This document shows positions 52,996-61,373 of a stretch of DNA of 64,000 nucleotides, piece after piece; positions within the stretch are counted from its first letter, which is position 1, and the number at the start of each line of letters is the position of its first letter. This stretch comes from Microcaldota archaeon (GTDB lineage Archaea > Micrarchaeota > Micrarchaeia > Norongarragalinales > SBBD01): assembly GCA_016212475.1 (NCBI GenBank), contig JACRGC010000009.1, positions 162,556 to 226,555 of the forward strand. The letters are read 5' to 3'. The notes under the pieces were generated by a model that made no database searches, was not told the DNA's origin, and saw nothing but the letters and a program-made list of their open reading frames with translations. The position numbers were made by a program, and so were the translations under genes.

Positions 52996-54192
52996 ATGAC
53001 AGATTTTCGGATAGGGGTTGGCAGTGCGGATATTTCCGATAGGGCATTGGAATATGTCACGCAAGTGCTTAAAAGCAAGCGGCTATCTTACGGGCCATTC
53101 CTCAAAAAATTCGAGGCCGGGTTTGCTAAAATTCATGGCAGTTCATTTGGCTTAACCGCCAATTCCGGAACAGACGCTTTGCGGGTTGCTGTTAGCGCGC
53201 TAAAAGAGCTGAACAATTGGAAAGATGGGGACGAAGTCCTAGTGCCTGCCGTCACCTTTATTGCATCTTCGAATGTGGTCATACAAAACAACCTTGTGCC
53301 GGTTTTTGTCGATGTGGACCCCAAAACCTACAACATGGATCCGGCAAAGATCGAGGAGAGAATCACCGGCAAAACCCGGGCCATTATGCCCGTGCACCTT
53401 TTCGGGCAGCCATGTGACATGACCTCGATTATGAAAATCTCAAAAAAGCACGGGCTTAAGGTGATTGAAGATTCATGTGAAACCATGTTTGTTTCGCATA
53501 GGGGCAAGCCCGTTGGCTCATTTGGTGATTTTGGCTGTTTTTCAACGTATGTTGCGCATTTGCTTGTGACTGGCGTTGGCGGAGTCATTACCTGCAGTGA
53601 CAAGGACCTTGCCTTAACCGCAAGGAGCCTCCTAAATCATGGCAGGGATTCCATCTACATTTCAATTGATGATGACGACAACGTGTCCAAAGAGCAGCTC
53701 TCGTTGATTATGGAGAGGCGGTTTAATTTTGTAAGGATCGGCTACAGCTCAAGGCTAACCGAGCTTGAAGGCGCGCTTGGCCTAAGCCAATTGGAAATGA
53801 AGGACGAGATAATAAAAAAACGCCAAAAAAATGCGGAATACCTGACGGGGGGCCTTTCCAAATTCGGCGATCGCATCCAATTGCCGTATACTTTGCCCGG
53901 AAACGAGCATTCATACATGCTGTTTCCGATAGTTATAACCGACAAAAATATCGATCGCCACAATCTCACGTTTTTCCTTGAAAAAAACGGGATCGAAACA
54001 AGGTTCATGTTTCCATTGCTATCGCAGCCTGTTTACGTGAAACTTTTTGGGGATCTTGAAGGACAATACCCCGTTGCAAAATGGATCAACAGCAATGGTT
54101 TTTACATTGGCTGCCATCAGGCGCTAACAAAGCAGGATCTGGATTATATCGTCCTAAAATTTACCGAATTTTTCAATTCGAATCCAAAGTGA
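52996..54192 (+). CDS. Lysine-less DegT/ColD-like PLP dehydrase
   Basis: 398 aa in the sugar aminotransferase fold. It has NSGTDALRVAVSAL, the ring-stacking region VTFIASSNVV, and Asp159 in VIEDSCET for the PLP nitrogen. The Schiff-base lysine is replaced by His188 in FSTYVAHLLVTGVGG. His at this place marks 3-dehydrases (ColD and RfbH) rather than aminotransferases. Unlike rfbH it lacks the Cys cluster, so like ColD it would need no iron-sulfur centre. With gmd close by, GDP-4-keto-3,6-dideoxymannose is the likely product. The ribosome site is GGTGGGG. Confidence 0.85.
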   Translation: MTDFRIGVGSADISDRALEYVTQVLKSKRLSYGPFLKKFEAGFAKIHGSSFGLTANSGTDALRVAVSALKELNNWKDGDEVLVPAVTFIASSNVVIQNNLVPVFVDVDPKTYNMDPAKIEERITGKTRAIMPVHLFGQPCDMTSIMKISKKHGLKVIEDSCETMFVSHRGKPVGSFGDFGCFSTYVAHLLVTGVGGVITCSDKDLALTARSLLNHGRDSIYISIDDDDNVSKEQLSLIMERRFNFVRIGYSSRLTELEGALGLSQLEMKDEIIKKRQKNAEYLTGGLSKFGDRIQLPYTLPGNEHSYMLFPIVITDKNIDRHNLTFFLEKNGIETRFMFPLLSQPVYVKLFGDLEGQYPVAKWINSNGFYIGCHQALTKQDLDYIVLKFTEFFNSNPK

Positions 54193-54197
54193 TAACC

Positions 54198-55451
54198 ATG
54201 AATGTCTTGCCAATAAAAAAATGCAGAAGCTGTTTTTCGGAAAATCTACTCCCCATCCTATCCCTTGGCAACCAGTATGTTTCAAATTTTGTTGATGGCG
54301 AAAAGGGAATAACCGTTCCGTTGGATCTTGTGCTTTGCGATGCAATGGCAAAAGGATGCGGGCTTTTGCAGTTGCATCATTCCGCCCCGCTTGATATTCT
54401 CTATTCCCAATACTGGTACCGTTCGGGCACAAACAAGACCATGACCCTTGCGCTTGCAGATATTGCAAGCAATGCCGAAAAGCTAGTTGAAATAAAAAAA
54501 GGCGATATAGCAGTCGATATCGGCTGCAATGATGGGACCTTGCTTAGGGCCTATTCGGATCCCAACCTCCAAAAAGTGGGTTTCGAGCCCGGCAAAAACT
54601 TAATTCAATATGCTGAAAAGGGGACGGACAAGGTGTTCAATGATTTTTTCAATGCAGGCGCATTCAAGGGTGAATTTGGCGCAAGGAAGGCCAAAATAGT
54701 GACGAGCATTGCAATGTTTTATGATCTGGAAAAACCAAACGATTTTGTCGCAGACATTGGCAAAATCCTAGATAAGGACGGCGTTTGGATCATTCAAATG
54801 AGCTACCTTCCCCTGATGCTTGGGCAAAACGCGTTTGACAACATATGCCATGAGCATTTGGAATACTATTCCCTCCATTCGCTTATCGCACTTCTTGACC
54901 GGCACAACTTCAAGGTATTCAATGTGGAATTAAACGATGTCAATGGCGGGAGCTTTCGCATATACATAAGGCATGCAAATGGCCTTCCAAGGAACATTCC
55001 AAACGGTTCGCAAGAAGCGGTTTTGGCAATGCTTGAAAATGAGCGCGCCCTAAAGCTTAACGACAAGGAAACCTACCGGCTTTTTGCCTTAAGGGTGGAT
55101 GGAATCAAGCGGCAGGTCCATGATTTCATCAAAAAGGAGGTTTCCAAAGGCAAAACCGTCTATGTTTACGGTGCAAGCACAAAAGGCAACACTCTTTTGC
55201 AGTATTTTGGGCTGGATAACAAACTAATCAAGGCGGCTGCTGAAAGGAACCCCGACAAATGGGGCAAGGCAACTGTTGGGACGCTAATACCCATAATTTC
55301 CGAAGAAGAGGCAAGGAAGCAAAAGCCGGATTATTTCCTCGTATTGCCCTGGCATTTCCTTGAGGAATTCGTACAGCGGGAAAAAGCATATTTTGAAAAG
55401 GGCGGCAAATTCATTGTTCCTTTGCCGGAATTCAAGATAATTTCCCTCTGA
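54198..55451 (+). CDS. NDP-sugar C-methyltransferase (TylC3-like)
   Basis: 417 aa with three parts. An N-terminal zinc-binding domain has Cys9, Cys12, Cys47 and Cys54 (KKCRSC and LVLCDAMAKGCGLL). A SAM domain has VDIGCNDGTLLRA and the active-site-type ICHEHLEYYS. The C-terminal domain has VYVYGASTKGNTLLQYF. This is the layout of sugar C-methyltransferases that add methyl at C3 next to a 4-keto group. It starts 5 bp after the ColD-like gene, so a branched-chain deoxysugar is likely made. ATG 54198 is chosen over an in-frame ATG at 54081 that lies inside the dehydrase gene. Confidence 0.9.
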   Translation: MNVLPIKKCRSCFSENLLPILSLGNQYVSNFVDGEKGITVPLDLVLCDAMAKGCGLLQLHHSAPLDILYSQYWYRSGTNKTMTLALADIASNAEKLVEIKKGDIAVDIGCNDGTLLRAYSDPNLQKVGFEPGKNLIQYAEKGTDKVFNDFFNAGAFKGEFGARKAKIVTSIAMFYDLEKPNDFVADIGKILDKDGVWIIQMSYLPLMLGQNAFDNICHEHLEYYSLHSLIALLDRHNFKVFNVELNDVNGGSFRIYIRHANGLPRNIPNGSQEAVLAMLENERALKLNDKETYRLFALRVDGIKRQVHDFIKKEVSKGKTVYVYGASTKGNTLLQYFGLDNKLIKAAAERNPDKWGKATVGTLIPIISEEEARKQKPDYFLVLPWHFLEEFVQREKAYFEKGGKFIVPLPEFKIISL

Positions 55452-55464
55452 CCTTGTCAAATCA

Positions 55465-56565
55465 ATGCGGTGGTTGTCGATGCTTCTTGATATGCTTTCT
55501 GGCGATATGCTGGTTGGGAAGGAAGTTTATGGAATCAAGCGCTACATAAATGAAATTTCAAAACGGGTTCCAAGATTTGGCGTTTCAATCAGATATTTCG
55601 AGTTTCCGCGGCTTAATCCCATTCTTGCAAAGGCCTACCTTTACCTTGTTTTTCCCCTCTCATACCTATTTTCCAGCCATGCAAAAGTTTGCCATATGCC
55701 TTCCCAAACATCCGCGTTCCTAACCCTGCTTCCGGTTTTTAGGGGCTCAAAAAAAGTTGTGACGGTTTATGACATAGCCCCCTACATTGTCGGCGAAAAA
55801 TCCTTTGTGAAGCGGCTGATCACAATTCTTAACATCGAAGGCATCAAGCGTTCGGATGGGATAATTGCAATTTCCGAATTTACGAAACAGGAATTGGTTT
55901 TGCACCTTAAACTTCCCCCCGGGAAAATTTCTGTCGTCTACCCTGCGGTAGATCATTCCATGTTTGCCCAAAAAAAGGCGCCAAAATCTTTCTATAAAAA
56001 ATACGCAATCCCCAAAGGGATCCCAATAATCCTTTACGTTGGATCTGAAGAACCCAGGCAAAACCTTCCAACGCTTGCAAAAGCGCTTGGGGCGTTGAAA
56101 AAAAAGAAAATCCCATTTGTTTTCCTAAAGCTTGGGCGGCCGGCCTGGCCAAATGGCCGTGAAAGCTTGCTTAATTTGTTAAAATCGGAAAACCTTTCTG
56201 AAAATACAATTATTATAGATTATATCCCCGATGAGCAATTGCCCTTATTTTACAATATTGCAACTGTCCTTGCATATCCTTGCTCCTATACCGGTTTTGG
56301 CCTGCCGCCCCTGGAAGCAATGGCTTGCGGATGCCCTGTTGTCACGAGCAATGCGGTCTCACTTCCTGAGGTCGTAGGGCAAGCGGGGCTTTTGATTTCC
56401 CCGTCAAATCCAAATGCGTTCGCCTCATCAATTGAGCGCATCATCAAAAACCCGAAATTAAGGGGGGAGCTTAAGGTAAAAGGCCTTGCCCAGTCAAAAA
56501 AATTTAACTGGGAAAACGCAGCTAGGCAAACCGCTGCAATATATAAAAAATTGGCCCTCCGTTGA
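55465..56565 (+). CDS. GT4 glycosyltransferase
   Basis: 366 aa GT-B fold. The N-terminal half has GKEVYGIKRYINEIS, TVYDIAPYIVGEKS and IIAISEFTKQELVLHL. The C-terminal half has PIILYVGSEEPRQNLPTLAKAL, IDYIPDEQLPLFYNIATVLAYPC and GLPPLEAMACGCPVVTSNAVSLPEV. It resembles mannosyl- or rhamnosyltransferases of the WbpY/RfaB type. It starts 13 bp after the C-methyltransferase gene and may use its branched sugar. Confidence 0.92.
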   Translation: MRWLSMLLDMLSGDMLVGKEVYGIKRYINEISKRVPRFGVSIRYFEFPRLNPILAKAYLYLVFPLSYLFSSHAKVCHMPSQTSAFLTLLPVFRGSKKVVTVYDIAPYIVGEKSFVKRLITILNIEGIKRSDGIIAISEFTKQELVLHLKLPPGKISVVYPAVDHSMFAQKKAPKSFYKKYAIPKGIPIILYVGSEEPRQNLPTLAKALGALKKKKIPFVFLKLGRPAWPNGRESLLNLLKSENLSENTIIIDYIPDEQLPLFYNIATVLAYPCSYTGFGLPPLEAMACGCPVVTSNAVSLPEVVGQAGLLISPSNPNAFASSIERIIKNPKLRGELKVKGLAQSKKFNWENAARQTAAIYKKLALR

Positions 56566-56629
56566 TGTTTTATGTAAAAATCCCGAATTTCCCTTCCATG
56601 GCATTTAGGATTTCAATTCAAAAGTCCGA

Positions 56630-56637
56630 TTTATATA
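56630..56637 (+). promoter_or_regulatory. TATA box for the heptose operon
   Basis: TTTATATA about 55 bp before the gmhA ATG predicts transcription from near 56660 with a ~25-nt leader carrying GGGTGA. It opens the gmhA-gmhB-rfaE2-rfaE1 operon. Confidence 0.6.
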
Positions 56638-56684
56638 TTCGTTTGATTTAAAATTATCCGTAACATCTTGTCTTGGGTGAAATT

Positions 56685-57251
56685 ATGCCGTCTGGAATGG
56701 AGCAAGCGCTTTTGGATGGCGCAAAACTTAGGCAGGAAACCATAAAGGCATGCCTTAAGGATATGGAAACAGCGGCCCTACTTCTAATCAAATGCTACAA
56801 ATCAGGGGGAAAGATGCTCCTTTGCGGAAATGGCGGGTCCGCAGCTGATTCCCAGCATATTGCAGCTGAAATGGTTGGGAAGTTCAACCGCTTAAGGAAA
56901 GCGCTTCCTGCAATTGCGTTAACAACCGATACTTCCGCTATAACTGCAATTGGAAATGATTTTGGCTTTGAGCATGTTTTTGAGCGCCAAGTTGAAGCCG
57001 CTGGATGCAAGGGCGATGTCCTAATTGCAATTTCAACTTCCGGAAACTCCAAAAACATATTGCTTGCCGCCAGATACGCCAAAAAATTAGGCATGAAGGT
57101 AATTGGCCTAACCGGAAAAAGCGGCGGCGCCTTAAAGCCGCTTTGCGATGTTTGCATTTGCGTCCCAACGGATCAAACCCCAAGGATCCAAGAGATCCAC
57201 ATATCAATTGGGCACATCCTTTGCGAGGAAATTGAATCCTCAATTGTTTAA
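56685..57251 (+). CDS. gmhA: Sedoheptulose-7-phosphate isomerase
   Basis: 188 aa SIS-domain enzyme that makes D-glycero-D-manno-heptose 7-phosphate, the first step of both heptose routes. It has LLCGNGGSAADSQHIAAEMVGKF, the family-diagnostic start of the site, then IALTTDTSAITAIGNDFGFEHVF, AISTSGNSKN and the C-terminal QEIHISIGHILCEEIE. Conserved Glu and His residues for isomerisation are present. The ATG at 56685 has GGTGA ahead; a TTG at 56673 is also in frame. Confidence 0.96.
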   Translation: MPSGMEQALLDGAKLRQETIKACLKDMETAALLLIKCYKSGGKMLLCGNGGSAADSQHIAAEMVGKFNRLRKALPAIALTTDTSAITAIGNDFGFEHVFERQVEAAGCKGDVLIAISTSGNSKNILLAARYAKKLGMKVIGLTGKSGGALKPLCDVCICVPTDQTPRIQEIHISIGHILCEEIESSIV

Positions 57252-57289
57252 TTCTTCTTAATTTTACTTCATTTCAATTTGGATTTTCT

Positions 57290-57844
57290 ATGTCAAAAGC
57301 TGTTTTCATTGATAGGGACGGAACCCTAAACGAGGAAGTAAACTATTTGAACGATCCGGCTAAATTCGCACTGATCAAGGGTTCGTTGGAAGCCCTAAAA
57401 ATGCTAACTAAGGATGGCTTTCGGATAATCCTTGTGACCAACCAAGCCGGACTTTCAAAAGGAAAAATAACTCTTGAACAGCTTGAAGCGATCCATTCAA
57501 GGATGCAGCGCATTTTGCTTCGAAACGGAATTGCGCTTGCAACCGAGGAGATCTTCTTTTGCCCGCATAAATCAGAGGACAATTGCGAGTGCAGGAAGCC
57601 AAATGTCAAGAATTTCAAGGATGCGCAAAAAAGGTTTGGCATCGATGCTGAAAAATCCTACGTGATTGGTGATAAGACATCCGATATTGAAGCTGGCAAA
57701 AGGGGCGGGTTCAAAACCATCCTTGTAAAGACCGGCTATGGCGGATCGGATGCCAAATTTGCGGCAATTCCTAGCCATGTTGCAAAAGATTTATTAGATG
57801 CGGCGAAATTCATTATTGCCAGGGGCGCAAAAACCAATGATTGA
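57290..57844 (+). CDS. gmhB: Heptose bisphosphate phosphatase
   Basis: 184 aa HAD phosphatase that removes the 7-phosphate from heptose 1,7-bisphosphate. Catalytic Asp residues lie in FIDRDGTLNEEVNYL, with VTNQAGLSKGKI next. The structural zinc loop has CPHKSEDNCECRKP (Cys-x-His and Cys-x-Cys) and GDKTSDIEAGKRGGF gives the Mg site. It lies 38 bp after gmhA and overlaps rfaE2 by 8 bp. Confidence 0.95.
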   Translation: MSKAVFIDRDGTLNEEVNYLNDPAKFALIKGSLEALKMLTKDGFRIILVTNQAGLSKGKITLEQLEAIHSRMQRILLRNGIALATEEIFFCPHKSEDNCECRKPNVKNFKDAQKRFGIDAEKSYVIGDKTSDIEAGKRGGFKTILVKTGYGGSDAKFAAIPSHVAKDLLDAAKFIIARGAKTND

Positions 57845-58331
57845 CTCAAAAAAGGGAACTGGGGGGAAAATTGTTGCTTTAAACAATCTCCCATCCATCT
57901 GTTCCAAATTAAGATCGCAAGGAAAGACGATAGTCACAACCAATGGCGCATTCGACATTTTGCATGTTGGGCATGTCAAGTACTTAGAATCCGCAAAAGC
58001 GCTTGGGGACATATTGATAGTCGGGATCAATTCCGACAAAAGCGTTAGAAAACTTAAGGGAAAAGGCCGGCCAATCAATTCCGAAAAATCAAGGGCAATT
58101 GTAATTGCATCCCTTCAGTGCGTCGACTATGTTTGCATATTCGACCATCATCTTCCATTGGAATTCATATCAAAAGCAATCCCCAAAGTGCACGTGAAGG
58201 GCGGTGATTATTTGAAAAAAAACCTGCCTGAAACGCCGCTTGTGAAATCAATTGGGGGATCGATTAAAATCATCAAATTCGAAAAAGGGTTCTCAACAAC
58301 AAATGTTTTAAAAAAAATAAGAAAAGGCTAG
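57837..58331 (+). CDS. rfaE2: Heptose-1-phosphate nucleotidyltransferase (RfaE domain II)
   Basis: 164 aa cytidylyltransferase-like protein: TNGAFDILHVGHVKYLESAKALGD (the HxGH motif), VGINSDKSVRKLKGKGRPIN, HVKGGDY and GFSTTNVLKKI. It is the stand-alone form of the second domain of bacterial HldE, which loads the beta-1-phosphate with ADP; related enzymes use CTP. ATG 57837 overlaps the gmhB stop. The kinase partner follows 12 bp downstream, so the two HldE domains are separate genes in reversed order. Confidence 0.94.
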   Translation: MIDSKKGTGGKIVALNNLPSICSKLRSQGKTIVTTNGAFDILHVGHVKYLESAKALGDILIVGINSDKSVRKLKGKGRPINSEKSRAIVIASLQCVDYVCIFDHHLPLEFISKAIPKVHVKGGDYLKKNLPETPLVKSIGGSIKIIKFEKGFSTTNVLKKIRKG

Positions 58332-58343
58332 GGCGGATAATTT

Positions 58344-59357
58344 ATGGATAATTTTCATTTGCTTGGTTCATTCAAAGGCAAGCGCATCCTTGTCATTGGG
58401 GATTTGATGCTGGATGAGTATTTCCGCGGAAAAATCCATCGCCAATCCCCCGAGGCACAAGTGCCCGTAGTTTTGGCTTATTCGCATGATTATCATCTGG
58501 GCGGGGCTGCAAATGTTTGCGCAAATGTAGTTTCATTGGGGGGCAGTGCGCATCTTCTTGGAGTGGTCGGGCAAGACGAGGCTGGAACCATCCTCCAAAA
58601 CCTTGCAAAGGAAAAGAACGTTTTTTGGGAAAATGGGGCAAATTCGATTATTTCCGACGGGGCAAGGAAAACGACGCGGAAGATCCGGGTTTTTTCAAAC
58701 GGATCCCAGATTGCAAGATTGGATGAGGAAACGCCTAGTCCTATCCCGAAAGGGATTGAAAATTCCCTTTTATTGGAATTCAAAAAAAGGCTGCCAAAAA
58801 CCGATTGCGCAATCATATCAGATTACAACAAGGGGGTTGTAACAAAATACCTGGCAAACGAGTGCATACGCCTTTGCTCAAATGCCAAAATCCCAATCCT
58901 TATAGATTCAAAAAATTACCTCTCATTCAACCTCCTGGGTGCGACCCTTCTCAAGCCAAACCTTAAGGAACTTTCAAAAGAGACATCGCTTCCAACCCGC
59001 ACGCAAGATGAAATTGAACGGGCCGGGTTTGTCCTCCTAAAAAAACTTAGGCCAAAAGCGCTCCTGGTAACCGCCGGAGAGAGCGGGATGTACCTTTTTG
59101 AAAATGGCAAGGCCGATAAAATCCCCGGAATAAAAGCCAAAGTAGCCGATGTCTCGGGTGCGGGGGATACAGTCATTTCGACCATGGCCCTATGCCTTGC
59201 ATGCAAATCGACAATGAGGCAGGCATCGCATATTGCAAATTTTGCAGCTTCACTGGCAGTTGCAAAATCTGGCACTTCATCCCCTTCAGTTAAGGAAATT
59301 GCCATGTTTATTTCCTCCAAGGAAGGCCTTGATAAACCCTTCAAGGAAAAAAAATGA
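58344..59357 (+). CDS. rfaE1: Heptose-7-phosphate kinase (RfaE domain I, PfkB family)
   Basis: 337 aa ribokinase-fold enzyme: RILVIGDLMLDEYFRG, the substrate region RQSPEAQVPVV, HLGGAANVCANVVSLGG, AIISDYNKGVVT, LKPNLKELSKET and the catalytic ADVSGAGDTVISTMAL. These match the HldE kinase domain, which phosphorylates heptose 7-phosphate at C1 (beta). The nucleotidyltransferase is the gene just upstream. Its last 72 bp overlap the end of the convergent GT2 gene. Confidence 0.94.
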   Translation: MDNFHLLGSFKGKRILVIGDLMLDEYFRGKIHRQSPEAQVPVVLAYSHDYHLGGAANVCANVVSLGGSAHLLGVVGQDEAGTILQNLAKEKNVFWENGANSIISDGARKTTRKIRVFSNGSQIARLDEETPSPIPKGIENSLLLEFKKRLPKTDCAIISDYNKGVVTKYLANECIRLCSNAKIPILIDSKNYLSFNLLGATLLKPNLKELSKETSLPTRTQDEIERAGFVLLKKLRPKALLVTAGESGMYLFENGKADKIPGIKAKVADVSGAGDTVISTMALCLACKSTMRQASHIANFAASLAVAKSGTSSPSVKEIAMFISSKEGLDKPFKEKK

Positions 59358-60266
59358 CCGGATCATCCTAAACGGCACCATCAAAAGCGCATGGCCAACC
59401 GTCCCTCCCATCTTAAGTGACCTGCGGAAAATGTATGCCCCATCGATGATTGTTGCAATGTAAAATATGGCGACCAAAAGCAACAGAAGATTGAACGGGC
59501 TAAACAAATACAAAACGAAAAGCGGAAGCCAAAGCGCCCTTGCGCAAACCAATGCGAGCCTTGGTAAATGTTTTCTTGGGTTTGATTTGAATAGCGCTAA
59601 AAAACCTCCGCCCCAAAATCTTGATTGGGCGGCAATTTCCAAGAGGGTATCGGGATCCCTGTGCATCAGGACCGCTTTTTTGAGGAGAACTGGCCTTATT
59701 CCCATTTCAACCAGTTTTTTTACAAGCAGCAAGTCTTCGCCGTACCTAAAGCGTGGCATATACCCGCCTATTTTCCTAAATGTTTTGGCGGAAAAAATGT
59801 TTGGAAATGGAAGGCCTCTTCCCTTTTCGACCAAATAATCCGAAGCCATGGTTTCATGCTCCCGAAGGCTCGCCCATACGCTTTTTGATGGGAACGATTT
59901 AACATTGGATGCAGCCGCAAATGCCCCTTCCTTAAATGCAGAATCTATTTCAAGCAAGTAGTGCTTATCGATTATTATATCCGCGTCAAAAAAAACAAGC
60001 ACATTTCCCCTTGCAATTTCTGAGCCTTGGTTGCGGGCGTTTGCTGCGGATTTTTGGCGCCCTTTTTCCGCCATTAGCCTTAGGTTTTTTATTTTCCCCC
60101 TGAATTTTTCTATCTCCAAAACCGTTCCGTCAGTCGAATTTCCATCCACAACCACGACTTCGAATTTAGCTTGAGGGAATTGCTGGTTTTGAAGGGCGGT
60201 TAGGCATGCGCCCATGTCCCTTTTTTCATTCCTGCAAGCAATTATGACTGAAATCTTTATTGCCAT
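59286..60266 (-). CDS. GT2 glycosyltransferase with C-terminal membrane spans
   Basis: 326 aa. The GT-A domain has ISVIIACRNEKRDMGACL, VVVDGNSTDGTV, KSAANARNQGSEIARG, the metal site FFDADIIIDKHYLLE, and FRYGEDLLLVKKL. Two or three spans (residues ~240-300) with LPLFVLYLFSPFNLLLLLVAIF follow. This is the layout of ExoA-like membrane GT2 enzymes. It is the last gene of a four-gene minus-strand operon and overlaps rfaE1 end to end by 72 bp. Confidence 0.9.
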   Translation of the reverse strand: MAIKISVIIACRNEKRDMGACLTALQNQQFPQAKFEVVVVDGNSTDGTVLEIEKFRGKIKNLRLMAEKGRQKSAANARNQGSEIARGNVLVFFDADIIIDKHYLLEIDSAFKEGAFAAASNVKSFPSKSVWASLREHETMASDYLVEKGRGLPFPNIFSAKTFRKIGGYMPRFRYGEDLLLVKKLVEMGIRPVLLKKAVLMHRDPDTLLEIAAQSRFWGGGFLALFKSNPRKHLPRLALVCARALWLPLFVLYLFSPFNLLLLLVAIFYIATIIDGAYIFRRSLKMGGTVGHALLMVPFRMIRSFFFLEGFIKAFLGGNKHGNFLN

Positions 60267-60290
60267 GGTTTTTCACATCCGCCTTGTCGG

Positions 60291-61367
60291 TTATCCCCTA
60301 GCCTTCCCTTCCAACAACTGTACGTAAATTTTGGAATATTTTCCGGCTGCATTTTTCCAAGTGAACGGCTCCAAATATTTTTCCGCGCGCCTGCGCACTG
60401 CATCCGGCTTTAGGGCTAGCGCTGCATTGGCTGCTTGAGTGAATGATTCGCAGCTATCTTCAAAAACCTTTCCGCATCCCGAATCGATTGCGTGCTCTAT
60501 CATTGCGCCTCTTTTCCGAACAACAAGCGGTTTTCCGCAGGCAAGCGCTTCAATTGCTGGAAGGCAAAAGCCTTCATATGGCGATCCGGACAAATATGCA
60601 TCGCATGCATTGTAGTAATAATTTAATTTTTCGAGGGGAATTTCGCCAAGGATTTCAACGTGCCCCTCAAGGGGTTTATTGCGTACCCTTCTTCTCATTT
60701 CATTTTCCAGTGTTCCCGTCCCTGCAATCATCAAATGGGCAGATGGCCTGGTTTTCAAATATTCTTCAAACCATCCAAGGGTTTCCATCCATCCCTTTAC
60801 GGGATAGAGGTTGCCTACCCCCAGAAAAAGCGGATGCCCGAATTGTTTTGATATTGCAAGTATATGTGCATTCCTTTCCTTATGGAACAATTTCCTATCT
60901 ACCCCATTTGGGATCCAAACGGCTTTTTTTACCCCGTACCTTTTTCTAATATCCAATATCCCAAACTTGCTAGCGCTTGTAATTACATTGAATTTTTTCA
61001 TGGTTGCCTTGTATAGGCCTTCAATTGCATACGCTTTCAAATTCTTGATGGCCCCCCCGTGCTGGCGGGGCGGCGTTTGCCCTTGGAATGTGAATATGCA
61101 AGGCCTATTCGACCTCAGTGCCGGAATTACCAGCGTTGATCCGCCCATTACGTGGACTACGTCGTATTTTTTCAGCAAATCAACCGAAGTTTTGGATGTT
61201 GCCGAGATCAATTTGACCTTAACCCCTCTTGTTTGTGGCTCCTTGAGGCTTTTTTTGGCAACAATGTCTACCTTATGCCCTAATTTAACCAGTTCGTCAA
61301 CAACCGCATCGACTATAACGCCAATGCCTCCGCCGGTATATGTTCCTGTGATCATGGCGATTTTCAT
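60291..61367 (-). CDS. GT4 glycosyltransferase
   Basis: 358 aa GT-B fold: MITGTYTGGGIGVIVDAVVDEL, VHVMGGSTLVIPAL, KKAVWIPNGVDRKLF, FLGVGNLYPVKGWMETL, HVEILGEIPLEKLNYYYNACD and YEGFCLPAIEALACGKPLVV (E-x7-E). It starts 6 bp after the dehydrogenase gene, so it may use a ManNAcA-type donor. A glycosyltransferase acting at an early assembly step is plausible. Confidence 0.92.
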   Translation of the reverse strand: MKIAMITGTYTGGGIGVIVDAVVDELVKLGHKVDIVAKKSLKEPQTRGVKVKLISATSKTSVDLLKKYDVVHVMGGSTLVIPALRSNRPCIFTFQGQTPPRQHGGAIKNLKAYAIEGLYKATMKKFNVITSASKFGILDIRKRYGVKKAVWIPNGVDRKLFHKERNAHILAISKQFGHPLFLGVGNLYPVKGWMETLGWFEEYLKTRPSAHLMIAGTGTLENEMRRRVRNKPLEGHVEILGEIPLEKLNYYYNACDAYLSGSPYEGFCLPAIEALACGKPLVVRKRGAMIEHAIDSGCGKVFEDSCESFTQAANAALALKPDAVRRRAEKYLEPFTWKNAAGKYSKIYVQLLEGKARG

Positions 61368-61373
61368 TAGGGT

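Noticed and set aside
52996..54192. Annotation as perosamine synthase (aminotransferase) next to gmd
   Set aside because: The Schiff-base lysine expected in GDP-perosamine synthase is His188 here.
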